NCBI RefSeq assembly: GCF_023502425.1
Contig: NZ_JAMFMA010000004.1
Location: 124,001 to 188,000, forward strand
DNA: 64,000 nt
Direction of reading: 5' to 3'
Source of the DNA: Flagellimonas spongiicola
GTDB lineage: Bacteria > Bacteroidota > Bacteroidia > Flavobacteriales > Flavobacteriaceae
Of this stretch, positions 52,483 to 60,187 are shown piece after piece. A model generated the notes under the pieces. The model was not told where the DNA came from. It searched no databases and saw only the letters and a list, made by a program, of their open reading frames with translations. The position numbers and the translations under genes were made by a program. Position 1 is the stretch's first letter. Every line of letters starts with the position of its first letter.

Positions 52483-53199
52483 ATGAAACCTACAATTACC
52501 CTATTGCTAGGGATGCTCCTACTGGTAGCATGCAGCCCAATGCGAAACTTACAAAAGGTGGAAACACGGATTCCTTGTCTGGGATCGGTGGGAAAAACAG
52601 CTACCACCTTGCTCCGAAAAGACTTTGTTAAAGCTGGTGAACCCAATTTAAAAAACGAATTGGAAGTTGCCTTGAACGAATTTGATTTCTCCAATGCAAT
52701 GCTTGCCAAGTATACGAAGTATCAAGAGACCCAAGGGAAAGGGGTATCAGCACAAAATGATTCTATAAAAGTAATTCCAGGCAAATATTTTCAATTAAGG
52801 ATAAGTGATTTGGTTGGACTTAAATCCCAATTAAATGCGGTGCACAATGCATCCCTCAAAGAATACTTGCAAGATGATTCCGAGCTGGCATTATTGACGG
52901 GGATTTCGTTTCGGGCGGATGAACAAACCACATTGCTATTGCGTACATCTAGACATTTCTTCTTACGAGAAGAACATGGTTCCTTGCTATTGGAAGCCCA
53001 TAAAGGGCAAAAGTATTTGGAGATTCCGATGGATTCCTTGGAAGTCTTTGATTTTGAAACCTCCCAAATCTGTTGGAAACAAAACCGGCAATCGAAATTG
53101 GAAGTTGCGGCAATTATTTTAGAAGGAAAAAAATGCCCTGGAGCAACGGAAAAGAACCCTGATAAATTGGATACTACTAAATCGTATTTAAAACTATGA
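52483..53199 (+). CDS. Lipoprotein of unknown function in the right T2SS-like operon
   Basis: The 238-residue protein has a lipoprotein signal (TITLLLGMLLLVACSPMRN, lipobox LVAC, Cys 17). The mature part is helical, then beta-rich (TLLLRTSRHFFLREEHGSLLLEA), with no family recognised. It overlaps the next lipoprotein gene by 4 bases. An outer-membrane lipoprotein inside a secretin-system operon could act as pilotin or secretin partner, but this is only positional inference. Confidence 0.65.
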   Translation: MKPTITLLLGMLLLVACSPMRNLQKVETRIPCLGSVGKTATTLLRKDFVKAGEPNLKNELEVALNEFDFSNAMLAKYTKYQETQGKGVSAQNDSIKVIPGKYFQLRISDLVGLKSQLNAVHNASLKEYLQDDSELALLTGISFRADEQTTLLLRTSRHFFLREEHGSLLLEAHKGQKYLEIPMDSLEVFDFETSQICWKQNRQSKLEVAAIILEGKKCPGATEKNPDKLDTTKSYLKL

Positions 53200-53894
53200 A
53201 AAGTATAGGCTTGAAAATTTCGGTCTTAGGCTTAGTGCTGGGTATTCTGGCTTGTGAGGACATCTTGGAAGTTCCGGATATATCCAACCAAACTGTACAG
53301 GTATTGGCACCCGTTAACGGCAGCGTACTGACCGTAAATGCAATTGGATTGAATTGGGAGGAAGTGGAAGACGCTACAGCCTATGAAATTCAAATTGCGA
53401 CTCCGGATTTTGAAAATGCCACCCAGTTGGTATTGGATAGTTTGGTAGAAGTGGATTCATTGGATCAGGTACGAACACGGATTGACCAAAACCTGTTGAA
53501 TGGGAATTATGAATGGCGTGTAAAAGCGTTGAATAGCGGTTTTGAAACCACCTATACCGTGAATGGTTTTCAGGTCAATGGGGATGAAGATTTGGATGTG
53601 ATTGCGCCCAACACACCACAACCTGTATTACCCGCCAACGGAACCACCCAAGCAGAAAGTGAGGTCAATTTTTCATGGACCCGTACGGATGTTTCAGGAA
53701 CGGCAGAGCGCGACAGCATTTTTATTTATTCAGACGAATCACTACAGACCCTACAGACCAAAGGTCTAGGGGCCAATAAATCATATACGGCAAACCTAGC
53801 GGATGGGACATTCTATTGGCAAGTCAGAGCCTACGATGCTGCTGGGAACGAAAGTCCAATAAGCACAACATTTAACTTCACCATTGGCAATTGA
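53196..53894 (+). CDS. Lipoprotein with two fibronectin type III-like domains
   Basis: The 232-residue protein has a lipoprotein signal (ISVLGLVLGILACEDI, lipobox ILAC). Two FN3-like domains follow: about 38-130 (APVNGSVLTVNAIGLNWEEVEDATAYEIQI, NYEWRVKALNSG) and about 140-230 (PANGTTQAESEVNFSWTR, FYWQVRAYDAAGNESP). It is coupled to neighbours by 4-base overlaps on both sides, so it is an integral part of the operon. It may be a surface or periplasmic adaptor between the T2SS-like machine and its substrate. Confidence 0.75.
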   Translation: MKSIGLKISVLGLVLGILACEDILEVPDISNQTVQVLAPVNGSVLTVNAIGLNWEEVEDATAYEIQIATPDFENATQLVLDSLVEVDSLDQVRTRIDQNLLNGNYEWRVKALNSGFETTYTVNGFQVNGDEDLDVIAPNTPQPVLPANGTTQAESEVNFSWTRTDVSGTAERDSIFIYSDESLQTLQTKGLGANKSYTANLADGTFYWQVRAYDAAGNESPISTTFNFTIGN

Positions 53895-54349
53895 GCAAAC
53901 AAGCAAAAACATATGTGCTTTTAGCTGTGGTCCTAGTTATCTGGGGCCTTATCGGTGTTAAGGTTGTAGGTGCCCTATCTCCTGATATGGAAGCTGAAAA
54001 ACTTGAACAACCAACGGTAGAATTACCTAAGCAAAACATAAAAAAAGATACCTTCCAACTGATTGCTAATTATCGAGATCCCTTTTTAGGAACATTTCCC
54101 AAATCCCAGACAAAGAAGAAAAAAACAGTTAGCAAACAACCACCAAAAGTCAAAAAGAACATTGTTTATTCCGGAAGTGTTTCGGCAACTGATAATTCAG
54201 GTGCCCTGTTTTTTGTGACTATTGATGGACAACAATTCGTAATGTCCAAGCGACAAGAAGAAAATGGTGTTAAACTACTTTCTGGGAATAACACGAGCAT
54301 CCGTGTACGTTATGATGGTATCTCGGAAACCGTTCAATTGGTGCAATGA
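53891..54349 (+). CDS. GspC/PilP-like periplasmic linker protein
   Basis: The 152-residue reading uses a TTG start overlapping the preceding stop (TTGA). It has one N-terminal membrane helix (TYVLLAVVLVIWGLIGVKVVG, about 7-27), a proline/lysine-rich linker (about 40-90, with the YRDPFLGTFPK motif) and a small beta domain (about 95-152, IVYSGSVSATDNSGALFFVTIDGQ). This is the plan of GspC HR domains and of PilP, which connect the inner-membrane platform to the secretin. The length and the DPF motif before the linker agree. Identity is by architecture and context rather than clear similarity. Confidence 0.72.
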   Translation: MSKQAKTYVLLAVVLVIWGLIGVKVVGALSPDMEAEKLEQPTVELPKQNIKKDTFQLIANYRDPFLGTFPKSQTKKKKTVSKQPPKVKKNIVYSGSVSATDNSGALFFVTIDGQQFVMSKRQEENGVKLLSGNNTSIRVRYDGISETVQLVQ

Positions 54350-55602
54350 AATCGATGCGAAAAATAAAGGCTGGCGCACTTCAGTTTGTGCTCTTTGTAG
54401 GTGCGATTGTCGCGGTATTGCTAATGGCCTTTGTTTTGATTTCCTATACCCAAGTTCTATTTAAGAAGAAAGCGGATGTCACCGTTGAACTTGTACAAGC
54501 TGCCCAAGAGGGATTGGATGCTTCATTTACTGCTGAATTTACTGAAGGGGAATCCGTTGAACACAATATTTCAAAATCCACCGACATTACTGTTTCAGTC
54601 ACCAAATCCTATTGGGGTTTGCTTGAAATTCGGAATGCAGCGGCCAAAAAAGGAGCATTGGAATTCAATAAACTGGGGTTTGTTGGTAAAACCATTTTGG
54701 AACGACCTGTCTTGTACTTAAAAGAAAATCAGCGTCCAATGGTTATTGCTGGTGATGCAAGAATCCGAGGCGACGTGCAACTTCCAAAAAGGGGAATCAA
54801 ACGAGGCAATATTCGGGGTCAAGGATATTCTGGGTCACAGCTGGTGTATGGGAAACAGACACGAAGCACGGAAAGCCTGCCGCTTCTTGACAATGCCATT
54901 CAAAAACAGCTTGATTTATATGCTCAAAACCGGCTTGAAGCCCAGGGTAAATCCATTCGATTAAAACGGGGACTGATTTTAGCGCAAAGTTTTGAAGATC
55001 CGATAAAAATTATTAACGGTAGTGAGGTGAATCTTGAGGACGTAAAGTTGAGTGGACACATTTTAGTCAGAGCTAGTCATAAAATAGTGGTTTCGACTAC
55101 AAGTCAATTGCATGATGTCGTTTTGATGGCCCCTAAAATTGAAATAAAGGATAATGTAACAGGGAATTTTCAAGCCATTGCTTCGCAAGAAATTCGTGTT
55201 GGGAAAGGATGTCTTTTGGAATATCCAAGTGTATTGGTCATCAGTGAAACTGTGGCTGCAAATGAAAGCAGGAACCCTAACCTAATTATAGCTAGACGTT
55301 CAGAGGTACGTGGTTCGGTGATATATCAGTCCAATCTGGAACCTATTCGAACCAAGGCAAATATTTACATCGGTGAAGATGCAGTGGTATTGGGGGAGGT
55401 GATGTGCAGTGGTAATTTGGAAGTAAAAGGAAAAATACATGGTTCGGCTTCGACGGACGCCTTTGTTGCCATGGAAAATGGAAACGCCTATCAAAACTAT
55501 CTTTTTAATGGTAGACTGGATGGTACAGCTTTGCCACTTGCATATGCAGGATTTAGTTATTCAGGAGAAAAACCAAACCAAATCATGAAATGGTTGTACT
55601 AA
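54346..55602 (+). CDS. GspK/PilX-like protein with bactofilin-like beta-helix body
   Basis: The 418-residue protein has an N-terminal hydrophobic helix (ALQFVLFVGAIVAVLLMAFVLISYTQ, about 11-36), as in minor pseudopilins of the GspK/PilX type but without Glu at +5. The C-terminal half (about 215-390) is a repeating beta-helix (VNLEDVKLSGHILVRASHKIVVS, EIKDNVTGNFQAIASQEIRVG, GEDAVVLGEVMCSGNLEVKG) like bactofilins or polymer-forming proteins. It overlaps its neighbours by 4 and 13 bases. It probably caps or nucleates the pseudopilus; the beta-helix body is unusual. Confidence 0.65.
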   Translation: MKSMRKIKAGALQFVLFVGAIVAVLLMAFVLISYTQVLFKKKADVTVELVQAAQEGLDASFTAEFTEGESVEHNISKSTDITVSVTKSYWGLLEIRNAAAKKGALEFNKLGFVGKTILERPVLYLKENQRPMVIAGDARIRGDVQLPKRGIKRGNIRGQGYSGSQLVYGKQTRSTESLPLLDNAIQKQLDLYAQNRLEAQGKSIRLKRGLILAQSFEDPIKIINGSEVNLEDVKLSGHILVRASHKIVVSTTSQLHDVVLMAPKIEIKDNVTGNFQAIASQEIRVGKGCLLEYPSVLVISETVAANESRNPNLIIARRSEVRGSVIYQSNLEPIRTKANIYIGEDAVVLGEVMCSGNLEVKGKIHGSASTDAFVAMENGNAYQNYLFNGRLDGTALPLAYAGFSYSGEKPNQIMKWLY

Positions 55603-55910
55603 AGAAAATAAAAGGATCCACATTAATGGAAACCTTGGTCGCTACCATTTTGATTGTGGTGATCTTTTTAATGTCCAGTATGTTGATGAACTCCATGTTT
55701 GCCAATACAAAAGGCAAAAATGATAAACTGGTAAAACAAGAACTGATGTTGTTACAGTATAAAGTGGACCATGGAACCCTACAATTGCCCTATTACGATG
55801 AATTGGATTCGTGGGAGATTGAGGTTTATAGCAAAGGGAATAAAGTGACCTTTTCAGCGGTGCACCCTGAACAAGAATCGGGTATTCAAATTGAGCGTAA
55901 GTATGAGTAA
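55590..55910 (+). CDS. GspI/PilV-like minor pseudopilin
   Basis: The 106-residue protein has a type III prepilin signal: KIKG followed by STLMETLVATILIVVIFL, giving cleavage after G9 and Glu at +5 (E14). A short globular domain (about 45-106) ends with strands (WEIEVYSKGNKVTFSAVH). It overlaps the preceding gene by 13 bases and the next by 8. Size and the Gly/Glu signal fit GspI or PilV. Confidence 0.85.
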   Translation: MVVLKKIKGSTLMETLVATILIVVIFLMSSMLMNSMFANTKGKNDKLVKQELMLLQYKVDHGTLQLPYYDELDSWEIEVYSKGNKVTFSAVHPEQESGIQIERKYE

Positions 55911-56373
55911 CGGGATAAGGAAAATACAGGCGTTTACTTTAAACGAACTATTGGTGGTCCTTTTGATCACAAGTATTGTGATAGGCATGGGTTTTTCCGT
56001 TCTGCAATTGGTACAGCGCCAAATGCATGGTATCAGCGGGGTTTATGAAACGCAAACCGAAATCAATTTGTTGCGTCAAAGCCTGTGGATAGATTTTAAT
56101 AGTTATGATGGCGTATGGTATGATGCCGACAATGATGAATTGATCTTTGGAAATCAGCTTCAAACCAGTAGATACCAGTGGTTTGAAAGTTACATTGTTA
56201 AGGACTCTGATACATTTCATTTAAAAACTGGAACCAAACATTTTTATTACAATGGTTTACAAAAAGAATATGGGGAATTGGATGGTTTGGATTTGTCCTT
56301 TACAGAAAATGATGGAAATCAACGTATCATGGTTTACAAAACCAATGCGGCAAGTAGTTACTTAAATCAATAG
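55903..56373 (+). CDS. GspJ/PilW-like minor pseudopilin
   Basis: From ATG 55903 the protein has 156 residues. Leader and signal: KIQA then FTLNELLVVLLITSIVIG, with cleavage between A10 and F11 and Glu at +5 (E15). The -1 residue is Ala, as in the pseudopilin at 30553. The globular part has strands and conserved aromatic residues (SLWIDFNSYDGVWYD, YQWFESYIVKD) as in GspJ/PilW. The TTG start at 55891 is rejected because the ATG overlaps the previous stop (ATGAGTAA), the common coupled arrangement here. Confidence 0.87.
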   Translation: MSNGIRKIQAFTLNELLVVLLITSIVIGMGFSVLQLVQRQMHGISGVYETQTEINLLRQSLWIDFNSYDGVWYDADNDELIFGNQLQTSRYQWFESYIVKDSDTFHLKTGTKHFYYNGLQKEYGELDGLDLSFTENDGNQRIMVYKTNAASSYLNQ

Positions 56374-56375
56374 GT

Positions 56376-57515
56376 ATGGGATTTAAACTGGAACAATCCG
56401 TCATAGCATCTTCTTCTGAAAGCCCAAAACAGGATGTGCTGGATAACATTCTAAAAAAGGAAATCTCCCTTTTTGGAAACTTCTATGGTTCCAAAAAAAA
56501 GGAATCGTTCTACAGTGAGTTGGCAGTATTGTTAAAAGCTGGAATCCATTTACGTGAGGCGCTTGACCTGATCAGGGAGAACCAAAAGAAAGACAAGCTT
56601 CGCCAATTTTATTCAAGCATGTTGGAGCAGTTGGATTCTGGATACAGTTTTGCTGAAATCCTATCCAAACGAAATGAATTTACGGAATATGAGCAGTATT
56701 CGGTCCAAATAGGAGAGGAGAGCGGGAATTTAATAAAGATCACGGAAGAACTGGGACGTTATTTTGCCCAAAAAAATGAGCAAAGAAGAAACTTGATGAA
56801 CGCCTTGACCTATCCGATGATTATCTTGGGAACAGCCATCCTAGTAGTAGTTTTTATGTTACGGATGGTAGTGCCAATGTTTGAGGACATTTTTAAACAG
56901 AATGGTGTGGAATTGCCATCTATCACGGTTTGGATTATTTCTGCATCCAATTTTATCAAGGACTTTGGATGGATCTTACTTTTAGGACTAATAACACTAA
57001 TTGTACTCCGCAAACCGATTTTCAACAAACCTGGTATTAAAGGTAAAAAGGATGCATATTTATTAAGACTTCCTTTTATAGGTGAGTTTATAAGAACCAT
57101 TTACCTGGCACAGTTTACACAAACGGTCGCATTATTGACTGCTTCCAAAGTGCCTATGCTGAATAGTATCCAAATGGTAAAACGTATGATTGCATTTGAA
57201 CCACTTCAGAAGGCGTTAAATAGCATGGAACAAAAAATAGTTTCCGGTTCAAGCCTTCATGAGAGTATAAAGGGTACAAAGTTATTTGACAACCGGATGA
57301 TTTCCCTGATTAAAGTTGCAGAGGAAACCAACCAAACGGAATATATCTTTGATAAACTAAGCCTTCAATATCAACAAGAAGTTCAGCAAAAGTCCAAGAT
57401 GCTTTCAACTGTAATGGAACCTATAATCATTGTTGTAATTGGATTTTTCGTTGGTGTAATATTAGTTTCCATGTACTTACCAATGTTTAGATTGAGTTCT
57501 GTTTTGGGGGGATAG
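56376..57515 (+). CDS. GspF/PilC-type inner-membrane platform protein
   Basis: The 379-residue protein has two GspF domains: cytoplasmic helical bundle 1 (about 45-165, FYSELAVLLKAGIHLREAL, IGEESGNLIKI), membrane helix (about 145-170), a second hydrophobic segment (about 195-215), bundle 2 (about 240-345, FTQTVALLTASKVPMLNSI, IKVAEETNQTEY) and the C-terminal membrane helix (about 347-372). GspF is the inner-membrane platform on which the ATPase drives pseudopilus assembly. It is the last gene of the right operon, 88 bases before attR. Confidence 0.95.
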   Translation: MGFKLEQSVIASSSESPKQDVLDNILKKEISLFGNFYGSKKKESFYSELAVLLKAGIHLREALDLIRENQKKDKLRQFYSSMLEQLDSGYSFAEILSKRNEFTEYEQYSVQIGEESGNLIKITEELGRYFAQKNEQRRNLMNALTYPMIILGTAILVVVFMLRMVVPMFEDIFKQNGVELPSITVWIISASNFIKDFGWILLLGLITLIVLRKPIFNKPGIKGKKDAYLLRLPFIGEFIRTIYLAQFTQTVALLTASKVPMLNSIQMVKRMIAFEPLQKALNSMEQKIVSGSSLHESIKGTKLFDNRMISLIKVAEETNQTEYIFDKLSLQYQQEVQQKSKMLSTVMEPIIIVVIGFFVGVILVSMYLPMFRLSSVLGG

Positions 57516-57522
57516 CGACATA

Positions 57523-57545
57523 AATTCCGGACTTATTTCGGACTT
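57523..57545 (+). repeat. Island end motif, right copy (putative integrase arm site)
   Basis: It matches the block at 22303-22325 at 22 of 23 bases, in the same orientation: TCCGGACTT then TTCGGACTT, 11 bases apart. It lies 57 bases inside attR. In an excised circle the two copies would flank the joined attachment site. Confidence 0.65.
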
Positions 57546-57602
57546 CATATTCAATTTATATATCTATAATACAGATTATCAATGATTTAATAAATAAGTA
57601 AT

Positions 57603-57650
57603 TCTGCCTTCTAAGCAGACGGTCGAAGGTTCGAATCCTTCCGAGATCAC
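57603..57650 (+). repeat. attR: truncated tRNA-Arg repeat at the right end
   Basis: It contains the anticodon arm to 3' end of tRNA-Arg without the 5' part, so it is not a functional tRNA. It is 47/48 identical to 22152-22199; the substitution at 57644 (A) breaks an acceptor-stem pair, consistent with drift after it lost tRNA function. The 344-base gap 57516-57859 otherwise holds the end motif, a terminator and AT-rich sequence. Confidence 0.93.
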
Positions 57651-57655
57651 AACTT

Positions 57656-57684
57656 AAAAAACCTCAGCAATGCTGAGGTTTTTT
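57656..57684. terminator. Intrinsic terminator beyond attR (original tRNA-Arg terminator)
   Basis: A perfect hairpin AAAAAACCTCAGCA/TGCTGAGGTTTTTT lies just outside attR. It presumably ended tRNA-Arg transcription before integration and now shields the backbone from the right operon. Confidence 0.88.
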
Positions 57685-57859
57685 GTTTCATTGTTCCATG
57701 TCTTCGTTCCCTAATACTGAGCATTTCGATTTCGGGCCATGGGTTATATATTAACTTGCATAAATGTTAAAATAGCTATAAACCACTTCCTGTTTAAATC
57801 AAACAGGAAGCGAGCTAAGATGTACAGATGGATTTTTGATGTCAAAACAAAGCAAAGAC

Positions 57860-58684
57860 ATGAAAACAAAACTATCCATCATTGTAGCATTCCTATTAAT
57901 CGGCAACTATTTGATTGCCCAATTCCATACCTTAAAAAGACCTCATGCCAGTCCTAGGGTTATTGAAAAACAACTGCTAGGAATAACAGAAATTGAAGTG
58001 GATTATAGTGCCCCGCTGGTTAAGGGCAGAGATGTTTGGAACGACCCGAGTATAGTACCGCAGAAGGGAAACCCATTTCCATGGCGCGCTGGAGCGAATA
58101 TGAATACCACCATCTCTTTCAGTACAGATGTAAAAATTGAAAACCATAAACTTAAGGCCGGAACTTATGGGATTCACATTATACCTGACGACGATGTTTA
58201 CACTGTTATGTTTGCCCATAATCATCACCAATGGGGAAGTTATTACGTGGATGAAGCAAAGGATGTTTCCCTGAAAATAAAGGTAAAAGCCGAAAGCTGT
58301 ACCAAATCTGAACAGCTGGACTTCGAATTTCTTGAGCGAACAAAAAATTGTTTGGTCATTGGTTTGGAATGGGACGAAAAACGGATTCCATTTAAAGTTG
58401 AGGTAGATTTGAACAAGACCGTCGTAGAGAGTTTTAGAAGTGAACTTAGAGGATTGAATACTTACCGTTGGGAAGCTTGGAACGATGCTGCAAGTTGGTG
58501 TCTTAATAACAATACGAACCTTGAAGAAGCTTTAGTATGGGTGAATCGTTCCATAAATGGAGGATTAAAAGGTTACGCTGCCAACAAAAACAAATGGAAC
58601 CTAAGAACCAAAATTAGACTTCTGGAAAAGCTTGGTAAACATGAAGAAAAATCCAAAACAGAGGAGGAACTTCGAAATCTATAA
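57860..58684 (+). CDS. Secreted DUF2911 family protein
   Basis: From ATG 57860 the protein has 274 residues and a signal peptide (LSIIVAFLLIGNYLIAQ). The DUF2911 domain (about 25-170) shows the family pattern SPRVIEKQLLGITEIEVDYSAPLVKGRDVW, PWRAGANMNTTI and LKAGTYGIHIIPD. The C-terminal 90 residues are helical, TPR-like (DAASWCLNNNTNLEEALVWVNRSI). The family is widespread in Bacteroidota with no defined function. The in-frame ATG at 57836 is less likely because the signal peptide starts at 57860. It is the first gene outside the island. Confidence 0.87.
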   Translation: MKTKLSIIVAFLLIGNYLIAQFHTLKRPHASPRVIEKQLLGITEIEVDYSAPLVKGRDVWNDPSIVPQKGNPFPWRAGANMNTTISFSTDVKIENHKLKAGTYGIHIIPDDDVYTVMFAHNHHQWGSYYVDEAKDVSLKIKVKAESCTKSEQLDFEFLERTKNCLVIGLEWDEKRIPFKVEVDLNKTVVESFRSELRGLNTYRWEAWNDAASWCLNNNTNLEEALVWVNRSINGGLKGYAANKNKWNLRTKIRLLEKLGKHEEKSKTEEELRNL

Positions 58685-58847
58685 CGAATTTATTTGAGGT
58701 GTTTGGTGATTTTCGGACCCATTGATTATGTTATTAAGCAATGATTGATGGGTTCGACTTCATTATTTCTCTTGATTTATTGAATCAGAACCTAGATGCA
58801 TCGGAAATATTATAAGATTGACGATTCATTATCACAAAGCAAAAAAC

Positions 58848-59390
58848 ATGATTCAATCAAAATTCAAGACTATTTGTTTAGTCACATTACTACTTACAAT
58901 ATGTAGTACTCCATTGACTGCCCAAACCAATCCAATCGAAAAATTTTCTTTTTTGATAGGAGATTTTGTGTTTAAAGGCAAGACGCTCAGCAGCCCAGAT
59001 ACCTATTCAGAATATACAGGTGTTTGGTCAGGGAAATATGCCTTGGATGGTACTGCTATAGTTGAAGAATTCAAGATACATGGACCGCAAGGTCAACCCG
59101 TATTTTTTGGAATGACCACAAGAGCTTTTAATCAAAAAGAGAACAAATGGGTAATGGGATATTTTGACGCCCTAAATCCTGCTTGGTATCCTCTAGGTGA
59201 CCCTGTTTTTCAAGATGATGGACGTATCACTTTCTTTGGAAGGTTTCCAGGAATGAATGAAAATCAAAAACTTCGCATTTCATTCTTCGACATTGCAATG
59301 GATAGCTTTAAATGGAAATCCGATATTTCCATGGACAATGGGGAAACTTGGATTGAGGATTACACCATTATTGAGGTTGTACGAAAATAA
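58848..59390 (+). CDS. Secreted DUF1579-like protein
   Basis: From ATG 58848 the protein has 180 residues and a signal peptide (TICLVTLLLTICSTPLTAQ). The body is a beta-barrel-like domain (FSFLIGDFVFKGKTL, ALDGTAIVEEFKI, WVMGYFDALNPAWY, SDISMDNGETW) resembling DUF1579/lipocalin-like proteins. Its function is unknown. It lies downstream of the DUF2911 gene on the same strand, with a 163-base gap. Confidence 0.7.
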   Translation: MIQSKFKTICLVTLLLTICSTPLTAQTNPIEKFSFLIGDFVFKGKTLSSPDTYSEYTGVWSGKYALDGTAIVEEFKIHGPQGQPVFFGMTTRAFNQKENKWVMGYFDALNPAWYPLGDPVFQDDGRITFFGRFPGMNENQKLRISFFDIAMDSFKWKSDISMDNGETWIEDYTIIEVVRK

Positions 59391-59443
59391 TTTGTAGATA
59401 GCTCTCGGAGAACTACTATCAAATATTTAATATATACACTCCA

Positions 59444-60115
59444 ATGGAAACTATTAAAAATAATAAACTTATTCTCGTATCGGAAATAATTCTCTTTGTT
59501 CTCATCGTGATTTTGGATGCCACGGAAATACTTCCCATTTCACAAACCATCTATTTAGTTCCAATTATATTTTTAATCTTAAGATTAAAAAAAGAGTCCA
59601 TTGCATCAATAGGGCTGCGCGTAGAAAAATCCACCTTATGGAACCAGATAGCGTTGGGTGCGATTATTGGAATATTCATGGAATCCCTGGCCATCTTTAC
59701 GTTATCGCCTGCAATAAATCAATTTTTTGAAACTTCACCTGACTTGAGTCAGCTATCGGATATCAAAGGGAACGCCACAATGCTTGTGATTTTCCTATTG
59801 ATTTCTTGGCTTTTAGGCGCTTTTGGAGAAGAAATTTGTTTTAGGGGTTTTTTAATGAATAGAATTGCTACAATTTTCGGTAACACCAAAATAGCTTGGG
59901 TAGTCGCAATTATCTTATCCAGTGTATTATTTGGTTGGGGACATACAGAACAAGGATTATCGGGTTGGGTTATGGAAGGTATCAATGCAATGTTATTAGG
60001 CATTGTTTTTGTGCTTTTTGATAAAAGACTTACGATACCAATAGTTGCCCATGGTGTATCAAATACAATGGCGTTGATAATGATTTACTTCGGCACATAT
60101 CCAGGAGTTTATTAA
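59444..60115 (+). CDS. CPBP family intramembrane metalloprotease (CAAX protease-like)
   Basis: The 223-residue multi-pass membrane protein carries the CPBP motifs EEICFRGFLMNR (about 130-141), FGWGHTEQG (about 166-174) and PIVAHGVSNTMAL (about 199-211), which supply the metal-binding Glu and His residues. Relatives cleave membrane proteins or act in bacteriocin self-protection; the substrate is not predictable. It lies 53 bases after the DUF1579-like gene. Confidence 0.92.
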   Translation: METIKNNKLILVSEIILFVLIVILDATEILPISQTIYLVPIIFLILRLKKESIASIGLRVEKSTLWNQIALGAIIGIFMESLAIFTLSPAINQFFETSPDLSQLSDIKGNATMLVIFLLISWLLGAFGEEICFRGFLMNRIATIFGNTKIAWVVAIILSSVLFGWGHTEQGLSGWVMEGINAMLLGIVFVLFDKRLTIPIVAHGVSNTMALIMIYFGTYPGVY

Positions 60116-60187
60116 GACGATTAATTATCTGGAGTCGTCTTTATTTGCTGCGAATTTCTTAGCGTAATTATGATGCAGTAATAATGA

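Larger units (their letters stand above)
22152..57650. mobile_element. tRNA-Arg integrated genomic island with T2SS-like system and Rhs toxin
   Basis: A 35.5-kb element is bounded by the 48-bp tRNA-Arg repeat at both ends, with a tyrosine recombinase adjacent to the intact tRNA and a shared 23-bp motif just inside each end. The cargo is an outward-facing pair of type II secretion/type IV filament operons, large secreted repeat proteins, an Rhs polymorphic toxin with an immunity array, and regulators. No relaxase, conjugation or phage structural genes are seen, so it is best called an integrative island of unknown transfer mode. Both attachment sites being recognisable suggests it may still excise. 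Confidence 0.88.

Noticed and set aside
24791..57515. Retractile twitching type IV pilus
   Set aside because: The assembly ATPase is single, no PilT-type ATPase is present, and the GspL-type fusion and minor pseudopilins fit a T2SS-like machine better.
57603..57650. A second tRNA-Arg gene
   Set aside because: Only the 3' two thirds are present, the 5' acceptor and D arm are missing, and a stem base is changed. It is the attR copy, not a gene.
22152..57650. Prophage
   Set aside because: There are an integrase and tail-fibre-like C-terminal modules, but no capsid, portal, terminase, tail tube or lysis genes.
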